A stretch of DNA of 64,000 nucleotides from Petaurus breviceps papuanus (GCA_028583685.1 JAMXIF010001183.1:12367161-12431160); one strand, 5' to 3'. Positions 1-11,215 are shown, numbered from the stretch's first letter. Numbers and translations: made by a program. The notes: a model not told the origin generated them from the letters alone.

Positions 1-414
1 TATTATAGATGTGGCCTTCCTTTGATCCTGCCCAGTCTGAAGGTCCTAGGAAGGAGACAGAAACAAACAAGAGGAGACTACAGGTAGATTTTGATGCTTA
101 GATAAGGGAAGGCAATGGAGAGAGGAAAACCAGCAGTGACTGGCCCTGGGGATGGTGATATAAGAATGAGAGTGGAAGGAAAAAGGAATGAGATGGCATT
201 TGTAGAGAATATCAATTCAACAGCATTCCCACAGCCCCTCTGTAGGGGTTGGTATCTGCCAATCCAAGACCCTCTTGAGTTTCTCAAGATTGGGCATAGC
301 TTATGTCACCTGGAGTTCTACCTCCTTTCTTCCATTTGTTACCCCCTCTAAATAAGTGTTGGATTGGATTCCTCCTCTTGCAATCCCATGATTGTCCAAC
401 ACTGTTATATAGGT
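1..414. other. Unassigned non-coding stretch
   Basis: No repeat family or gene was recognised here. Short open frames exist on both strands but show no protein hallmark. Confidence 0.4.
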
Positions 415-890
415 TCTTTAAAATTTTTTTCTTAATTTATGGAATAAAACAAGCATTTCCATAACATAGTATGATAAAAAACATGATTGTACATGAAACT
501 GAAAATCTGCTATGCACAAGTTGCTATTCCCTTCAAATATACAACAAAATTATCATGTAAATGTTATTTTTTTCCTTCCCTCCCTCTCATCTCCTGCCCT
601 AGAGATGGCTACCATTAGACACAAATAGGTATGTGTGTATGTATATATAGAGAGATATACATACACACATATACATATGTACACACATATATAGTATATA
701 TACATATATAATTATTCTATACATGTTACTGTTTGTCAGTTCTTTCTCTGGACGCAGTTAGTATCTTTCCTCATATGTCTTTATAATTAATTTGGGTATT
801 TATAATAACCAAAACAACTTATTTGCTCAAAGTTGTTCTTAAATCAATATTGTTGTTACTGTATGCAATGCAGTTGTATAAGTTCTGTTA
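415..890 (-). mobile_element. L1 3' UTR fragment
   Basis: Read on the minus strand, this matches what I recall of the 3' untranslated region of a marsupial L1 variant. Landmarks on the plus strand are TTTATGGAATAAAACAAGC near the left, CTAGAGATGGCTACCATTAG near 600, and TTCTTTCTCTGGACGCAG near 740. The polypurine and 3' end lie to the left, and the copy is truncated at about 890, as expected for incomplete target-primed reverse transcription. A TA/TACA-rich microsatellite occupies about 630-715. No coding sequence remains. The subfamily is not certain. Confidence 0.65.
630..715. repeat. TA/TACA-rich microsatellite
   Basis: Imperfect alternating TA, TG and CA dinucleotides inside the L1 3' UTR fragment. 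Confidence 0.8.
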
Positions 891-1330
891 GGAGCTATTG
901 CCAAGGAGATAGAGAACAGATAATTAAATTATGCTGGTAATTAGCCATCTCTGAAGCCTATTGACACTGCTGCAGTAATGATGTCATGTAACTATTTGCA
1001 TAAATCAGTTTGATTATCCCAGGAAAGCTTTCCCTCCCTCGGTAGTTGGGGGTATGGGAAAGTGAGGGGCAGAGTAAGGCCTGGGAGGATGTGAGATTGG
1101 CATAGAACAGTTTTCAGTCATAATAGCATTCCACACATGAATTCCAACAAGGACAAATAGAATCATACAAGGAAAAGCCTAAGAATGTCCTATAAGAAAT
1201 ACTTAATTATCCTTTGAATAAAAAAGTTGCTAAGCATTATGTAGGTTCTGGGGGTGATACAAAGATAAAAAAAGACCCATAGTCTCAGCTGTGTGGGATT
1301 TACAACCTAGTAATAATGATAAATCTTTAT
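891..1330. other. Unassigned stretch with a cluster of transcription-factor-like motifs
   Basis: No repeat was recognised. At about 915-1020 several homeodomain-type TAATTA or TAATTAG cores, a TGATGTCAT box and an octamer-like ATTTGCAT occur within about 100 bases. This density is typical of developmental enhancers but can also arise in AT-rich DNA. Whether it is conserved is unknown. Confidence 0.25.
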
Positions 1331-1349
1331 AAATATATATATATATATA
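1331..1349. repeat. (TA)n microsatellite
   Basis: About nine TA units, embedded in a wider AT-rich tract that continues to about 1400. Confidence 0.9.
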
Positions 1350-1411
1350 AATTTATATGTATAACTTATAATTAAATAAATTATAAATATAATACAAATT
1401 AGAAGGCAAGG

Positions 1412-1485
1412 AGCATTCATTCATTCATCAGCAAGCTCTTATTAAGTGCTTACTTTATAACAGGCAGGGTGCTTAGCATTGGAAT
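1412..1485 (-). mobile_element. L2 3' end remnant
   Basis: The plus-strand text ATTAAGTGCTTACTTTATAA followed by CAGGCAGGGTGCTTAGCA is the reverse complement of the L2 terminal segment, which normally reads like GTGCCTGGCACATAGTAGG followed by an AATAAATG tail. The CATTCATT repeats at the left are the usual short tail of L2. Confidence 0.6.
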
Positions 1486-1504
1486 AAGCGCTGTGAGAGG
1501 CAAC

Positions 1505-1690
1505 ATAGAGTTAAGAATCCTGGGTTAAATCCTTTAGGAACTTACTAGCTGTGGGACCAGGGGCAAGTCACTTTCCTTACTCATAAAATGGAAATATTAA
1601 TACTTATACTACCTAACTTACCAAATAGTCTAGAGCAAAGTGCTGTGCAAACCTTCAACTATTCTATAAATATGGATTATTATTTTTAAT
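1505..1690 (+). mobile_element. MIR SINE
   Basis: The CORE segment CTTACTAGCTGTGGGACC is followed by GGCAAGTCAC and ATAAAATGGAAATATTAATA, the order found in MIR. It is about 85-90% similar by eye to the copy at 3040-3180, and both share departures from the MIR consensus (GGGACCAGGG, CTTTCCTTACTCAT). Confidence 0.75.
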
Positions 1691-3035
1691 AGAAGATACT
1701 AGATATAGATAATAGAGGAATACAAAGGATTATGGGATCCTAAGAGGAAAAGTACAATGTGCCAGTGTGACACATAGTCAGGCATCACTCCCTCAGGATG
1801 CAGGAGGGGGAGTGAATTCAACTAGTGTAATCAGATAGGCATCTCCAGGATGAATTTTTAAAAAGAACATCTTGATCCATCAGACACCTGCATTCTAGTC
1901 AGTGCTATCCTATGTCTGATCTATGATAATCTGAAAATGCCTTTTATTAAAAACAGGTCATGAACAGTTCCTGGACATTGGGGATCAGGAAGGAACAGCA
2001 AGGTAATCTGCTTACTAGCCTTGGTGGCCCAGTCAGTCAGGTGACTGCCAGAGATCTGTGGTGGGTGGGAAAATGAATCAGTGCTTTTTACTAAGCTCCC
2101 TACCCTCTCATATGACACTTAGCTATGTACTAACCAGCAGAAACCGGGATCAGATTTCCCCAAAGGTAAATTTCCATAATGACTTAATTGATGAAATTCT
2201 AACATTATTCCCATGATTCCAAAGACAAACAAAGTCAATTCTTTGTGGAGATCTTCACTCACTCAAAGAACACAAAAAAATATAATGTTTCCCCAAAACA
2301 CAATTTTGATCCCTCAAGTAGGAACCATGAAGGAATAAATAGGAACCCACAAAGTAGGTAAAAAGAAGACCAGATCCCAGGGCCACCAAGGACAAGGGAG
2401 AGGGAGATATGTATGGCACAAATTTCAGTGGGGGTCCACACTCAGAGTAGGGATCTGAGCAGGAAAATTTCATATCTTAAAAACTGGCTTGGTTGAGAAC
2501 AGGTAATCTCTGTCATATGTCAAATGGAGCATTCCTCATCAGACCCAGATAGGACAGGGAAATTCCCTGGGTCACTTATGACCAGATTTGAGTGGGGGGT
2601 TGAGTTTAAGTTGACAATCAGAGACTCTAGGGATAAGGGTGATTCACTGCCTCTATAGTCAGCCTGGTGTCTCATCCAGTCAGGAGATGAGATTATTTAA
2701 ATGCCTGACACAGAGTCAGACCAAGTCAGGACAGTGGAAAAGTAGACATTGTCCTTGCTTACAAGTTTATGACCACCAGGACCATTTAACCTAAGTGATT
2801 CCATATTAGAGTCATATCATAATTAAAATTTAAAATAATATATTTTTAAAAATCACAATAATCACAGTCTATTTTGTGGTCCAAATGATCATCTAATAGC
2901 TGGCTAATAATGATTACATCTTAATTATGGTGCCTGGAGGTATGGAGGAGTTGTAAGAGAAACTGTGACAATAAGAACACAATAACAAAAATGATCTCTA
3001 GTAGACAATTCTCTTGTTAATAATTAATAATAATA
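1691..3035. other. Unassigned non-coding stretch
   Basis: About 1.35 kb with no recognised repeat, exon or RNA gene. It includes an AT-rich tract near 2820-2860. Open frames of 60-72 codons on the minus strand have no recognisable protein signature. Confidence 0.4.
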
Positions 3036-3039
3036 GTTA

Positions 3040-3180
3040 AGAAGCCTGGGTTCAAATCCTTCAGGCACTTACTAGCTGTGGGACCAGGGCCAAGTCACTT
3101 TCCTTACTCATGAAATGGAAATTTTAATACCTATACTACCTAACTTACCAAGTAGTTTAGAAGAAAGTTCTGTGCCCAAC
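3040..3180 (+). mobile_element. MIR SINE
   Basis: Contains CACTTACTAGCTGTGGGACC followed by the rest of the MIR body. It is closely similar to the copy at 1505-1690, 1.5 kb upstream in the same orientation. Confidence 0.75.
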
Positions 3181-3394
3181 TGCCCCCACCCCTCAGGCAG
3201 AATATAAGAAAAGAAGTCCTTGACCTGGGAGGGTACTTGGGACTGGAAGGAGACAGAGAAGAGATTTTTGAATATTCTCATTCAGATTGTCGGTTTATTT
3301 AACCCAGAAAAACATCCATTTCCACCTTGTGAGTACTGTCCACTTGTAGGCCATAGGCTTACAGATCAGGTGAGTGCAAATGGAAGCAATTAGC

Positions 3395-3758
3395 CAGGGT
3401 TTATCCCTTCCACATTGCGATTTTCCCCATTGCAGGTTGTCATATGAAATTAAATAGGAATTTGGGGGGAGTTTTTTTTTGGAAACCACAGATGACATGT
3501 GCAGGCCAACAGATGACACAGAAAAAGTGTAGTAACTCAAAAATGCATAAAATATATGTATATTATTATGTAATAGCAACATACTTTGCCTTTTAGTACC
3601 ATAATAATACCATAATTCAATACCATGATTCAATGCCATAATTTAATACCATAGTTCAGACTTCTCTGGTACAAAGGAAAAGCCAAAAAATTTTACGCAG
3701 ATTTTCCAGATTGTGGGGCACCACTTCCCTAATAGCTGTGATGTGGAAGGGATAACTG
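3395..3758. mobile_element. Non-autonomous DNA transposon with terminal inverted repeats
   Basis: A perfect 14-base inverted repeat bounds the element: TATCCCTTCCACAT at 3402-3415 and its reverse complement at 3741-3754. Adjacent bases read CAG at the left and CTG at the right, and TA follows the right end. The interior is non-coding and shares long stretches with a second copy at 33959-34267, for example ATTTTCCAGATTGTGGGG. CAG-type ends and a TA target suggest a Tc1/mariner (pogo/Tigger-like) miniature element, but the left flank lacks a clean TA and the family is not proven. Confidence 0.65.
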
Positions 3759-4019
3759 TATATATGCCAGGAAAGAATGGCAAGAGCCATCCACTTGACC
3801 AGGCAATGAGTTTCTTTGCCTTAGCAATGGTGTCCCAGACTCTGAATTTGTGTTGCTAGGCTAAACTTTTCTGTGATCCTGATTAGCCAACAGATCTTAG
3901 CCTGAAATCTCCTGGGAGTTCATATTTCCCCATTTGGGGTGGGAGCAACTGGGGATGACATCAGGGAATTCTGACGGATTTGAAGAAGACTCTCATTTGA
4001 TCTTACCGTACCTCCTGAC
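3759..4019. other. Unassigned non-coding stretch
   Basis: Nothing recognised between the inverted-repeat element and the L2 copy. Confidence 0.35.
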
Positions 4020-5025
4020 TACGTCTTTCTCCCTCGACTCAGTTAAACTCTCTGAGAAAGATGTCCACACTATGTGATTCTGCTTCTTCTCTCACCAGCT
4101 TCTAATGTCTCTGCACTCTGGCCTGTAATCTCATCTTTCAATCAATTGCCCTCTCCAAAGTCATCAATGATCTCTTAATTGTCAGATCTAATGGACTTTT
4201 CTCAGTTCTCATCCTTTTGGACCTCTCTATATTTGGACCTCTCTATAGCCTTTGACACTGTCAATCACCATTTCCTCCTGTAGACTCTCTCCTCTCCAGG
4301 TTTTTTAATGGCAGTAGTTTCACCTGGTTCTCCTCCTACTTGATACACCATTCCTCAGTGTCTTTTGTTGAGCCTCTATTCAAGTCATATCACTAAGGTG
4401 ACCCTCAAGCCTCTATTCTGGGCTCACTACTCTTTTCTCTCCCTACCATCTCACTCAGTCATCTCATCAGCTTCCCTGACTGCAATTATTATTTCTATAC
4501 AAATACTTCCCAGAGCTACATATAACCAGCTCTACTTTAATGATTCCAGATCTTTATATCTAACCCTCCTGAGCTCTAGTCCTGCATTACAAACCAATTA
4601 CCCCTTGAACATCTTGACTTGGATGTCATATAGGCGTCTCAAACTCACTATGTCCAAAACGGACCTCATTATCTTTCCCCTCAAACCCTTCTCACTCCCC
4701 ACTTTCCTATCACAACCAAGGGTAGCACTAGCCTTCTAGACTCTTAGGCTTACAACCTCAGGTTCATCTTGGGCTCTTCATTGGCAATCACCCCACATAT
4801 CCCATCTGTTTTCAATTCTTGTTATTTCTTCCTTCATAACTTCTGTTGTATATGTCTCCTTTCAACTCAGCCCTAAATAGACCCTCATCACTTTTCACTG
4901 ACAATTACAGAAGTCTTCTGATTTATCTCTCTGTCTTAGGTATCTCCAATACAACTTCTACTCAGCTGCCAAACTGATTTCCCCGAAATGGCACATAGTA
5001 GGTTCTTAATAAAGGTTGATCAATT
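4020..5025 (+). mobile_element. L2 LINE, ORF C-terminal part to 3' end
   Basis: L2 is a CR1-clade LINE whose single long ORF encodes endonuclease and reverse transcriptase. The text GACACTGTCAATCACCATTT resembles the conserved AFDTVDH region of the L2 reverse transcriptase. The open frame at 4365-4739 contains TWMSYRRLKLTMSKTDLIIF, which aligns with the L2 motif WMSRRHLKLNMSKTELIIF as I know it. The 3' end ATAGTAGGTTCTTAATAAAG at about 4995-5014 is the L2 terminus. The ORF is broken by stops and the copy is internally shortened before the 3' end. It is ancient and inert. Confidence 0.8.
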
Positions 5026-5345
5026 GATGAATTTAGAGAAACCTGGAAGACTTGTATGAATTGATGCAGAGTGAAGTGAACAAAACCAGAAGAATATTTT
5101 ATACAATAACAGCATTGTAAAGAAAAACAACTTTGAAAATCTTAGGTCTGGCCTAAGACTGCCTTTGGAACTCTGATCAATGCACAAAACATTCCAGAGG
5201 ATCAATCATGAAGCATTTCTGTCTGCTTCCTGATAAAGAATTGAGGGACACAATGTACAGAATAAGATATAAATTTTCATACATGCCCAATTTTGTATTT
5301 TGTTTTGCTTGACTGTGCATATTTGTTACAAGAATTTTGTTTTTC
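5026..5345 (+). mobile_element. L1 3' end fragment, 5' truncated
   Basis: ATTGATGCAGAGTGAAGTGA followed by ACAAAACCAGAAGAA is characteristic of the marsupial L1 3' UTR. It starts directly at the end of the L2 copy and ends in a T-rich segment. No ORF2 is left. Confidence 0.65.
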
Positions 5346-5499
5346 TTTTTTTTTCAATTTTGTAGGGGGGGGAGGGTGAGTTTCTGTCAAGAGGGAGTGA
5401 GCTCTAGCAATAGGACTACCAGAAAGAAAGAAAAATTAAAGAAATCATTCAAAGCATTTTTTAATGCATAGAAGAGAATATAGAGGAAGCCAAAAAGAA

Positions 5500-6060
5500 A
5501 GACAAGCACTGAAGCCTTGAAAGACTGGTGGGTGCTCTGCCCAAAGAGAATGTAAATTTAATTTTAATCTCTGAAACTTTTTTTTTAACTCCAAGTCACT
5601 CTGGCTCTCATTGGTTAACCATTAGGTCCCAGGCCACTTGGTCATTGTTGGGTCCTGATTGACTCAGAACGAATGTATATAGCAATTGTTTCTATTTTGG
5701 CCAGAAACCCTGAGGGTCTTCTCACAAATTTATTTTTTTTAATTAGGTAAAGAGGTCATTCTTGGCCTTATTTCTTATAAAGCCTTAGTCACTGTATGGG
5801 TCTTGCCTCTGTCAAACTGAGATCTGTTGAAGACCTTAGCCTGAAAAGGTCAAGATTCCGAATGGCATCCCCATCCCGGGTCATTTCCAATTGTCTTGAT
5901 CTATATCTGACCACTGGACCTAGATAGCTTTGGAGGAGAAAGTGAGGCTGGTGATTTTGCATAGCCCTCCTTCTCTTAAATCAATACACTTTCATGTCAT
6001 GGCATCACCTCCCTGATACCGTTGTCCACTTCAAGAACAAAGGACTAAACAACAATTTTA
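5500..6060 (+). mobile_element. Dispersed repeat, probably RTE-related 3' region
   Basis: This segment aligns by eye over about 500 bases with 34740-35310. Shared landmarks are TAGGTCCCAGGCC, AGCAATTGTTTC, CCAGAAACCCTGAGG, GTCAAACTGAGA and ACTGGACC. Both copies end in AAGGAC(T)AAACAACAAT, a short ACAA-type tail like those of marsupial RTE LINEs and the SINEs they mobilise. The RTE/Mar1 assignment is from memory and uncertain. That it is a dispersed family is seen directly. No ORF is preserved. Confidence 0.55.
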
Positions 6061-7405
6061 TTATATATTTAAAATGAAAAGGAAGATGTCCACAACAGAG
6101 ATTTGTAGTTTCATGTATAATCCTAGTTTTCTATACTACATTGTACTCAGTGGGAAAGGGATTAAAGGAAGCAGATGAGGTCAGCTAACTTTGTACCACA
6201 GCAATGCCTTATAATTACACAGCATTAAATCTGACCCCATTTGTCTTTGTACATCAGGTCAATAGAGAGCAAAATCCTCCTTCCCCAACACCTCCCTCCC
6301 TCTCCTATTGGACTAGTACAAAGCCCAGTAACATAAGTTACATTCTCTTGAGAAATATCCCAGGGAAACCATGAGGATGGAAACAGATGATATGTCAGTA
6401 TGCCAAAAAGAAGACAGAGGATTTTAATTTTTGGATCACCTTCTCACATCCTAAGCATCCCAAAACACAATGTGCTATGCTATCCATCTGAATATATACA
6501 AGGGAATCATGTTTGAGAACATCTGTGAGGACAGCTTTTTTTAATTTGAGATCTTAATGAGAATTTAATAATTGCAGTGAACCCTATGACTGTGATCTGA
6601 GCACTTAGCAAGTCCAAGGATAGATGATCTGTATGGGTGGGGAAGTGAAAGATGTGCCAGCTCTGTTAGCGGGATCCATTATCGGCCCCATTTCAACACA
6701 TTATGACAGCTTTCTGACATATGATTGAAATTGTCTAAAAATGCAAGGCTCGAAGGCCACATTCCATAATGTGTGGTATTTGGATTTTCTTTCTAGAGAA
6801 GATGGCTGGTGGTAAGGCAAAATACCTTAGGACCTAATTCCTTAAAGCCCTAAATTATGAGACTAAAGTTGCCAAAAGGAATACTTCTCCATCTTGAGTT
6901 TTCAGCCCCATGTCTGATAGAGCTGATAATACTATTAATAATTTTTTGGCAAAGATAAATATGTTTGCCTTGTGAAAATCTCAATTCAATCATGCCCTTT
7001 ATTTTGAAACATTCTTTCAACCCAAAGGATGTTATGAACAGGTCTGAATTTTTGTGTTTTGTTTTTTTTTTAACCAGTAACTAACTATCAAGAATTCCAT
7101 TTGGCCGACAGCATTTTGTCTTTTTCCTGCTTTCTTGCTCTTTCTCTGAGCTGTCCACACCTCCTTTGGCAGATCTCTAGCCTAAGAGAATTCAGGCATC
7201 TGCAGCCAGGACCATTTCCTCCCTAACACTCACTCCTCAACACAGATGCTCATAAAAACCCACCACAAAGGAAATAGGAAGCAGATGAAGGACATGTCGT
7301 TTATTATTTCTTTTAAGCTCACTATTCAGTTCTCATGAGATCTGTTTTGAGTTCTTTAGACTAGTGGGCCAATATTTAATTTCATGGCTGTTTGCATGTT
7401 ATTTA
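6061..7405. other. Unassigned, low-repeat stretch
   Basis: About 1.3 kb without a recognised repeat or exon. The part at about 6540-6800 has a base composition and motif mix (TTTAATAATTGCAGTG, CATTCCATAATGTGTGG) unlike decayed repeats. It might be a conserved non-coding element, but that cannot be judged from one genome. Confidence 0.25.
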
Positions 7406-7409
7406 ATTC

Positions 7410-7612
7410 TGTAGCATGGTGGCAAGTAAAATCAGTTTGAAATTGAGAGAGCTAGGTTTAAGTCTTGGCCCTAACTCTTAGCAGTTGTGTGACCCTGAGA
7501 CAGTCTTCTAACCTAAGTCTATGTTTTCTCATTGGAAAAAAAAAAAAGCCCTCTCATTATTTAGCTCACTATCATAAGGAAAGTACTTTATAAATCTCAC
7601 AGCAATAAAGTA
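7410..7612 (+). mobile_element. MIR-type SINE
   Basis: Head-like text near 7430 is followed by TTAGCAGTTGTGTGACCCTG and AAGTACTTTATAAATCTCAC, the CORE and tail of a MIR/CORE-SINE. It is diverged and contains an A-run near 7540. Confidence 0.65.
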
Positions 7613-7624
7613 AAACGTAAGTTG

Positions 7625-7798
7625 TTTTTTTTTTTTTGCTTTTTTTGGAGGGGGGAAGGTAGGGCAATTGGGGTTAAGTGACTTGCCCAAGGTCACACAG
7701 CTAGTTTTTTGTGTGTGTTAAGTGTCTGAGGGGATTGGAACTGAGGTCCTCCTGACTCCAGGGTCAGTGCTCTATTCACTGTGCCACCTAGCCACCCC
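7625..7798 (-). mobile_element. CORE-SINE, WSINE1-like (short, A-tailed type)
   Basis: Read on the minus strand it has the tRNA-like head GGGGTGGCTAGGTGGCACAG, the CORE CTAGCTGTGTGACCTTGGGC, then AAGTCACTTAACCCCAATTG and a long A tail (T-run at 7625-7637). Imperfect 12-base target-site duplications, AAACGTAAGTTG at 7613-7624 and AAATGTAAGCTG at 7799-7810, flank it. A-tailing and such duplications imply mobilisation by L1. Confidence 0.9.
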
Positions 7799-7810
7799 AA
7801 ATGTAAGCTG

Positions 7811-9155
7811 CTCTTAATCAAACTCTTTGTTTTACTCAGTCACCTGCAACATTGGACAAGTTAGCGAAATGATCAAAGCAGTGAATTACTAATCTGAAAT
7901 GCTCTGCATGCCTGATTCACATTTCATCCTTGTGAAAGAAAGAAATCCATATTTCAGATATGGATAATTGGATTGATGTAAAGAGGAAGAAAAAGGGATG
8001 TTGCTAGAGAAACACTGAAAAAAAAGCAGTCCTACAGAGTAAAGGCATGTCCTAAGTTAAAGATGACCAAAGTGCCCTGTTTCCAGTAACTAATTTGTAT
8101 ATGACTTTAGGAAAATATTTTGACAATAATAGGAAATACTGACTGGTGACTATAGGAGAAAACCCATATTGCCTCATTATAGTGTAGAGGGCAGAAATAT
8201 GGGCTCTGGTTTATTACCTTGAGATAGAAGTGAGTCCTCTCGAAGAAGAGATCCTGCTTTGGACCAGTAAGGGATAAACGAGCTGAGCAGAGCAAAGGGC
8301 TCTGAGACAAGAGCTGAGTGGATCTATGGAAAGATTTTTTTTGTCAGCCCAGGGAAGAACCCTAAGAGCTTACACTATAATAAGCTGCAGAGAAGAGCAA
8401 ATAAAAAATAAAACAGAAGCTTGCCCTTTGCTTTTCCTTGCATTGCTGCCTGCTCCTTGAGACGTGGTGACTTTTCAGATCCCAGATAAGGGAGCCAACC
8501 TTGAAAACTTCAGCATATCCCACCATTAAATTTCCTGCTTTTGCTGAAAGAATGTAACAGTATCTTGGCAACCCAGAAGAGGAACAGCCTGATAAGGAGC
8601 AATCTGTCCCATCAGTGAATTATTTTACATACTGTTCCTGATGAAAATAGTGGACACCAAGGTCTCTGGTTCAGAGCCCCTGGGCATCTGTGTTCCCTAC
8701 ACTTGTGCCTCTTTGCTATGATTCTGTAAATTTGTGACCACTATCCCTCCACAAACACTGTGTATCAGCGAGAGAGGGGGCGTCTGGCTTACTGTTGGAA
8801 TGTTATGTTATTATTCCTGCTTTGCCTTCGGTTAAATATGTTTCTGATTAAGAGTTAATGGAGTTCAACTAGCTGACTTGTTAAAGGGAAAGACAGTGGT
8901 AAGAGGCTCAAGTGCTAACGTACAGAGAGGTAGGTAGGTATTTCTCCCATCGGGGTTGCTCCTAGAAGTCTTAGAGAATGAGCTGGAGCAGTGGCCAACC
9001 TCCTAAGAATCTCCTAAACTTCAGGTTGGTTGAGTGAGCCACTCAACTACCTACCTGCCACATGATTGTTAAAGAAAGTGACTAATCATTAGAGATTTGT
9101 GTTTTAGATAGAGATTGAATTAAACGTCCTTTAAGGTCCATCCCAATTTCAAGAG
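7811..9155. other. Unassigned non-coding stretch
   Basis: About 1.3 kb with no recognised repeat, apart from a short MIR-like tail near 9115-9160. The 67- and 69-codon minus-strand frames at 8107-8571 have no known motif. Confidence 0.4.
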
Positions 9156-9159
9156 TCAA

Positions 9160-9435
9160 TAAAATAGCAATAGTGATAGCTAGCATTTATAGAGCATTTT
9201 AAGTTTTGTGAAGGACTAGACATATGGCATGTTATTTCATCCTCTTAACAGCCCTGTGTGATAGCTGTTATTATTAGCCCTGTTTTAAAGAGGGAGAATT
9301 TGAGATATCAGAATGTCAAGTGACTTGTCCAAAGTCCTACAGTTAGTAAGTTTTTTAAGGCAGATTTGAACTCAAGTCTGTCTCCAAGTCAGGTGATCAA
9401 CCCACTGTGTCTGCATCCTGACCCACTGCAGTACA
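9160..9435 (-). mobile_element. MIR SINE
   Basis: Plus-strand text AGCATTTATAGAGCATTTTA, then CCTGTTTTAAAGAGG, AAGTGACTTGTCC and CAGATTTGAACTCAAG is the reverse complement of MIR from tail to head. Confidence 0.75.
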
Positions 9436-10250
9436 GAATTTAGTGTAACCCAGATCTGACATGAACTTCCTCTGAAGGAACTAGTATATATGAAAAAGAC
9501 TTTGCAAATGACAGCATCCAGTGTCATGGCCCAAATACTATTAGAAAGATTTTTGTGCCTTGTACTTCATGGCGTGGGATCTATCTTGACTCGTCTCATG
9601 ATTGTCTGAACTATGTTTTGGGGAGCAAAACTCTGCAGGGTGTAACACCCTCAGACACAGGCCTGTGGTTTAGTCATGACTTGGCACACTTCTACATTGC
9701 AATTAGTTTTAATTATCCAAATAATAAGCTTGGCCCCCAGAGGACGAATCAGTGTGCTTACATTCTTATGAGGCAAAATCCTAGTTGCTGGGGATTAAGG
9801 CAAGAACTCTGTCCCCTTCTTTGCTACATTCTTGGGAAAGAATTTGGAAGGAAGGAAAGATAAGGGACAATAAGTAACATATTTCAGTTGGGAAGACTAA
9901 AGTTAAATGCTGTATGTAGCTAACCACCAGGAAGCCAGGCAAGTAGTCACAGGAGCTAGGCATTTCCAGATACCTTAGAGGCGGCTTACTATCTTTGCCA
10001 CATAACTAAGAAAAATTTTAATGCTCACGGTTCATTAGTCAAAGTATTTATTATCTCAAGCCACACTTCAGCCAAAGCTACAGTCTTGTGGTGCCTGTTA
10101 TGTTTTCTAAGGCAGAATACCATGGTCCCTCCTTTTACTGGCTTCTTTTCTTCACAGGGTTAGGTGATTTCGTGGGTATAGGCAGTTCCTGGGTGAGGAA
10201 ATTTTCTCTATGAATGCACATCAGCACCTGCTCTGAAACTTGAAGGCTTA
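9436..10250. other. Unassigned non-coding stretch
   Basis: Contains a 102-codon plus-strand open frame (9555-9863) with no recognised domain or codon signature. I treat it as chance. Confidence 0.4.
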
Positions 10251-10254
10251 GAGA

Positions 10255-10385
10255 GTTTCTTGGGGGCACTAACAGCTTAAGTGACTTGCCCATGATCACA
10301 CAATTAGTATGTGTCAGAGAGGTTGAGCTAAGGTCTTCCCATCTTTGAAGCTGGCTTTCTCATCACTATGACAGGTTGCCTCTCA
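10255..10385 (-). mobile_element. MIR/CORE-SINE fragment
   Basis: TTAAGTGACTTGCCCATGAT followed by CACACAATTAGTATGTGTC is the reverse complement of the CORE region. The 3' portion is lost. Confidence 0.6.
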
Positions 10386-10740
10386 TTCCTTCCCTTTGTT
10401 AAAAAAAAAAAAAAAAGGATTCTGAGCCCTGTTTAACATTTTAAACCATTGCTGGTTTCCAGAATTGGGAAATGAATGGAGAACAATTCTGTAAGATAAG
10501 ATTCTTATACCTCATTTCAGTCTTTGGTCAAAATCGGAAAGAATTTACTTAACTTAGATTTGAAGAGCATCCCTCCCCTACTAAATTTTATTTTATTCTT
10601 TAATTCATTAAACACCCACATTGAAGACAAAGACTATTCTCTTCATATTATAGGAATTATTTAATAGCCCATATTGTACATAGGAGAAGTATGAGATATA
10701 GTGTATCTTCCTTAGCTCAGCTACTGGCCAATCTACCTTT
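10386..10740. other. Unassigned stretch with an A-run
   Basis: A poly-A tract near 10402-10417 is the only simple feature. No repeat family was recognised. Confidence 0.4.
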
Positions 10741-10748
10741 CTACCCTG

Positions 10749-10909
10749 TTTTTTTTGTTTGTTGTTTGTTTGATTGTTTTTTGTTTTTGCTTTTTGGAGG
10801 GCAATTGGGGTTAAGTGACTTGCCCAAGGTCACACGGCTAGTAAGTGTTAAGTGTCTGAGGTTGGATTTGAACTCAGGTCCTCCTGACTTCAGGGCTGGT
10901 GCTCTATTC
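10749..10909 (-). mobile_element. CORE-SINE, WSINE1-like, 5' truncated
   Basis: Minus-strand CORE GCCGTGTGACCTTGGGCAAG followed by TCACTTAACCCCAATTGCCC and a poly-A tail. The first bases of the tRNA-like head are missing. ACCCTGTTTT occurs on both sides (10743-10752 and 10910-10919), a target-site duplication that overlaps the tail. Confidence 0.85.
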
Positions 10910-11084
10910 ACCCTGTTTTGAGAAAGAATGTCAACCAAGGAGAGAACTGGGCTTCTTTACAAGGTGATTTCCACCAGCACTGAGCCTGATCCAGTATCTA
11001 TGGCTCAACTCTGAGCACATCCTCATGAAAAACTGGAATAAATAGATAAAATCACAGATTTTTTTAATGCTTCCAAACTTTCTC

Positions 11085-11215
11085 TTTTAGCTCAGAAAGG
11101 TCCTTGAGAGCAGGGACTGTCTTTTGGGTTTTTTGTTTTAACTTTTTTTTTATATCCTCAGTACCTAGCACACAGTAGGCACTTAGTGAAATCTTGGTAA
11201 CTTACTGACTTGACA
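11085..11215 (+). mobile_element. L2 3' end
   Basis: TCCTTGAGAGCAGGGACTGT and CTAGCACACAGTAGGCACTT are the standard landmarks of the L2 3' terminus. Confidence 0.75.

Noticed and set aside
9555-9863. 102-codon plus-strand open frame
   Set aside because: No recognisable motif and no supporting gene structure. Length is within chance for AT/GC-balanced DNA of this size.
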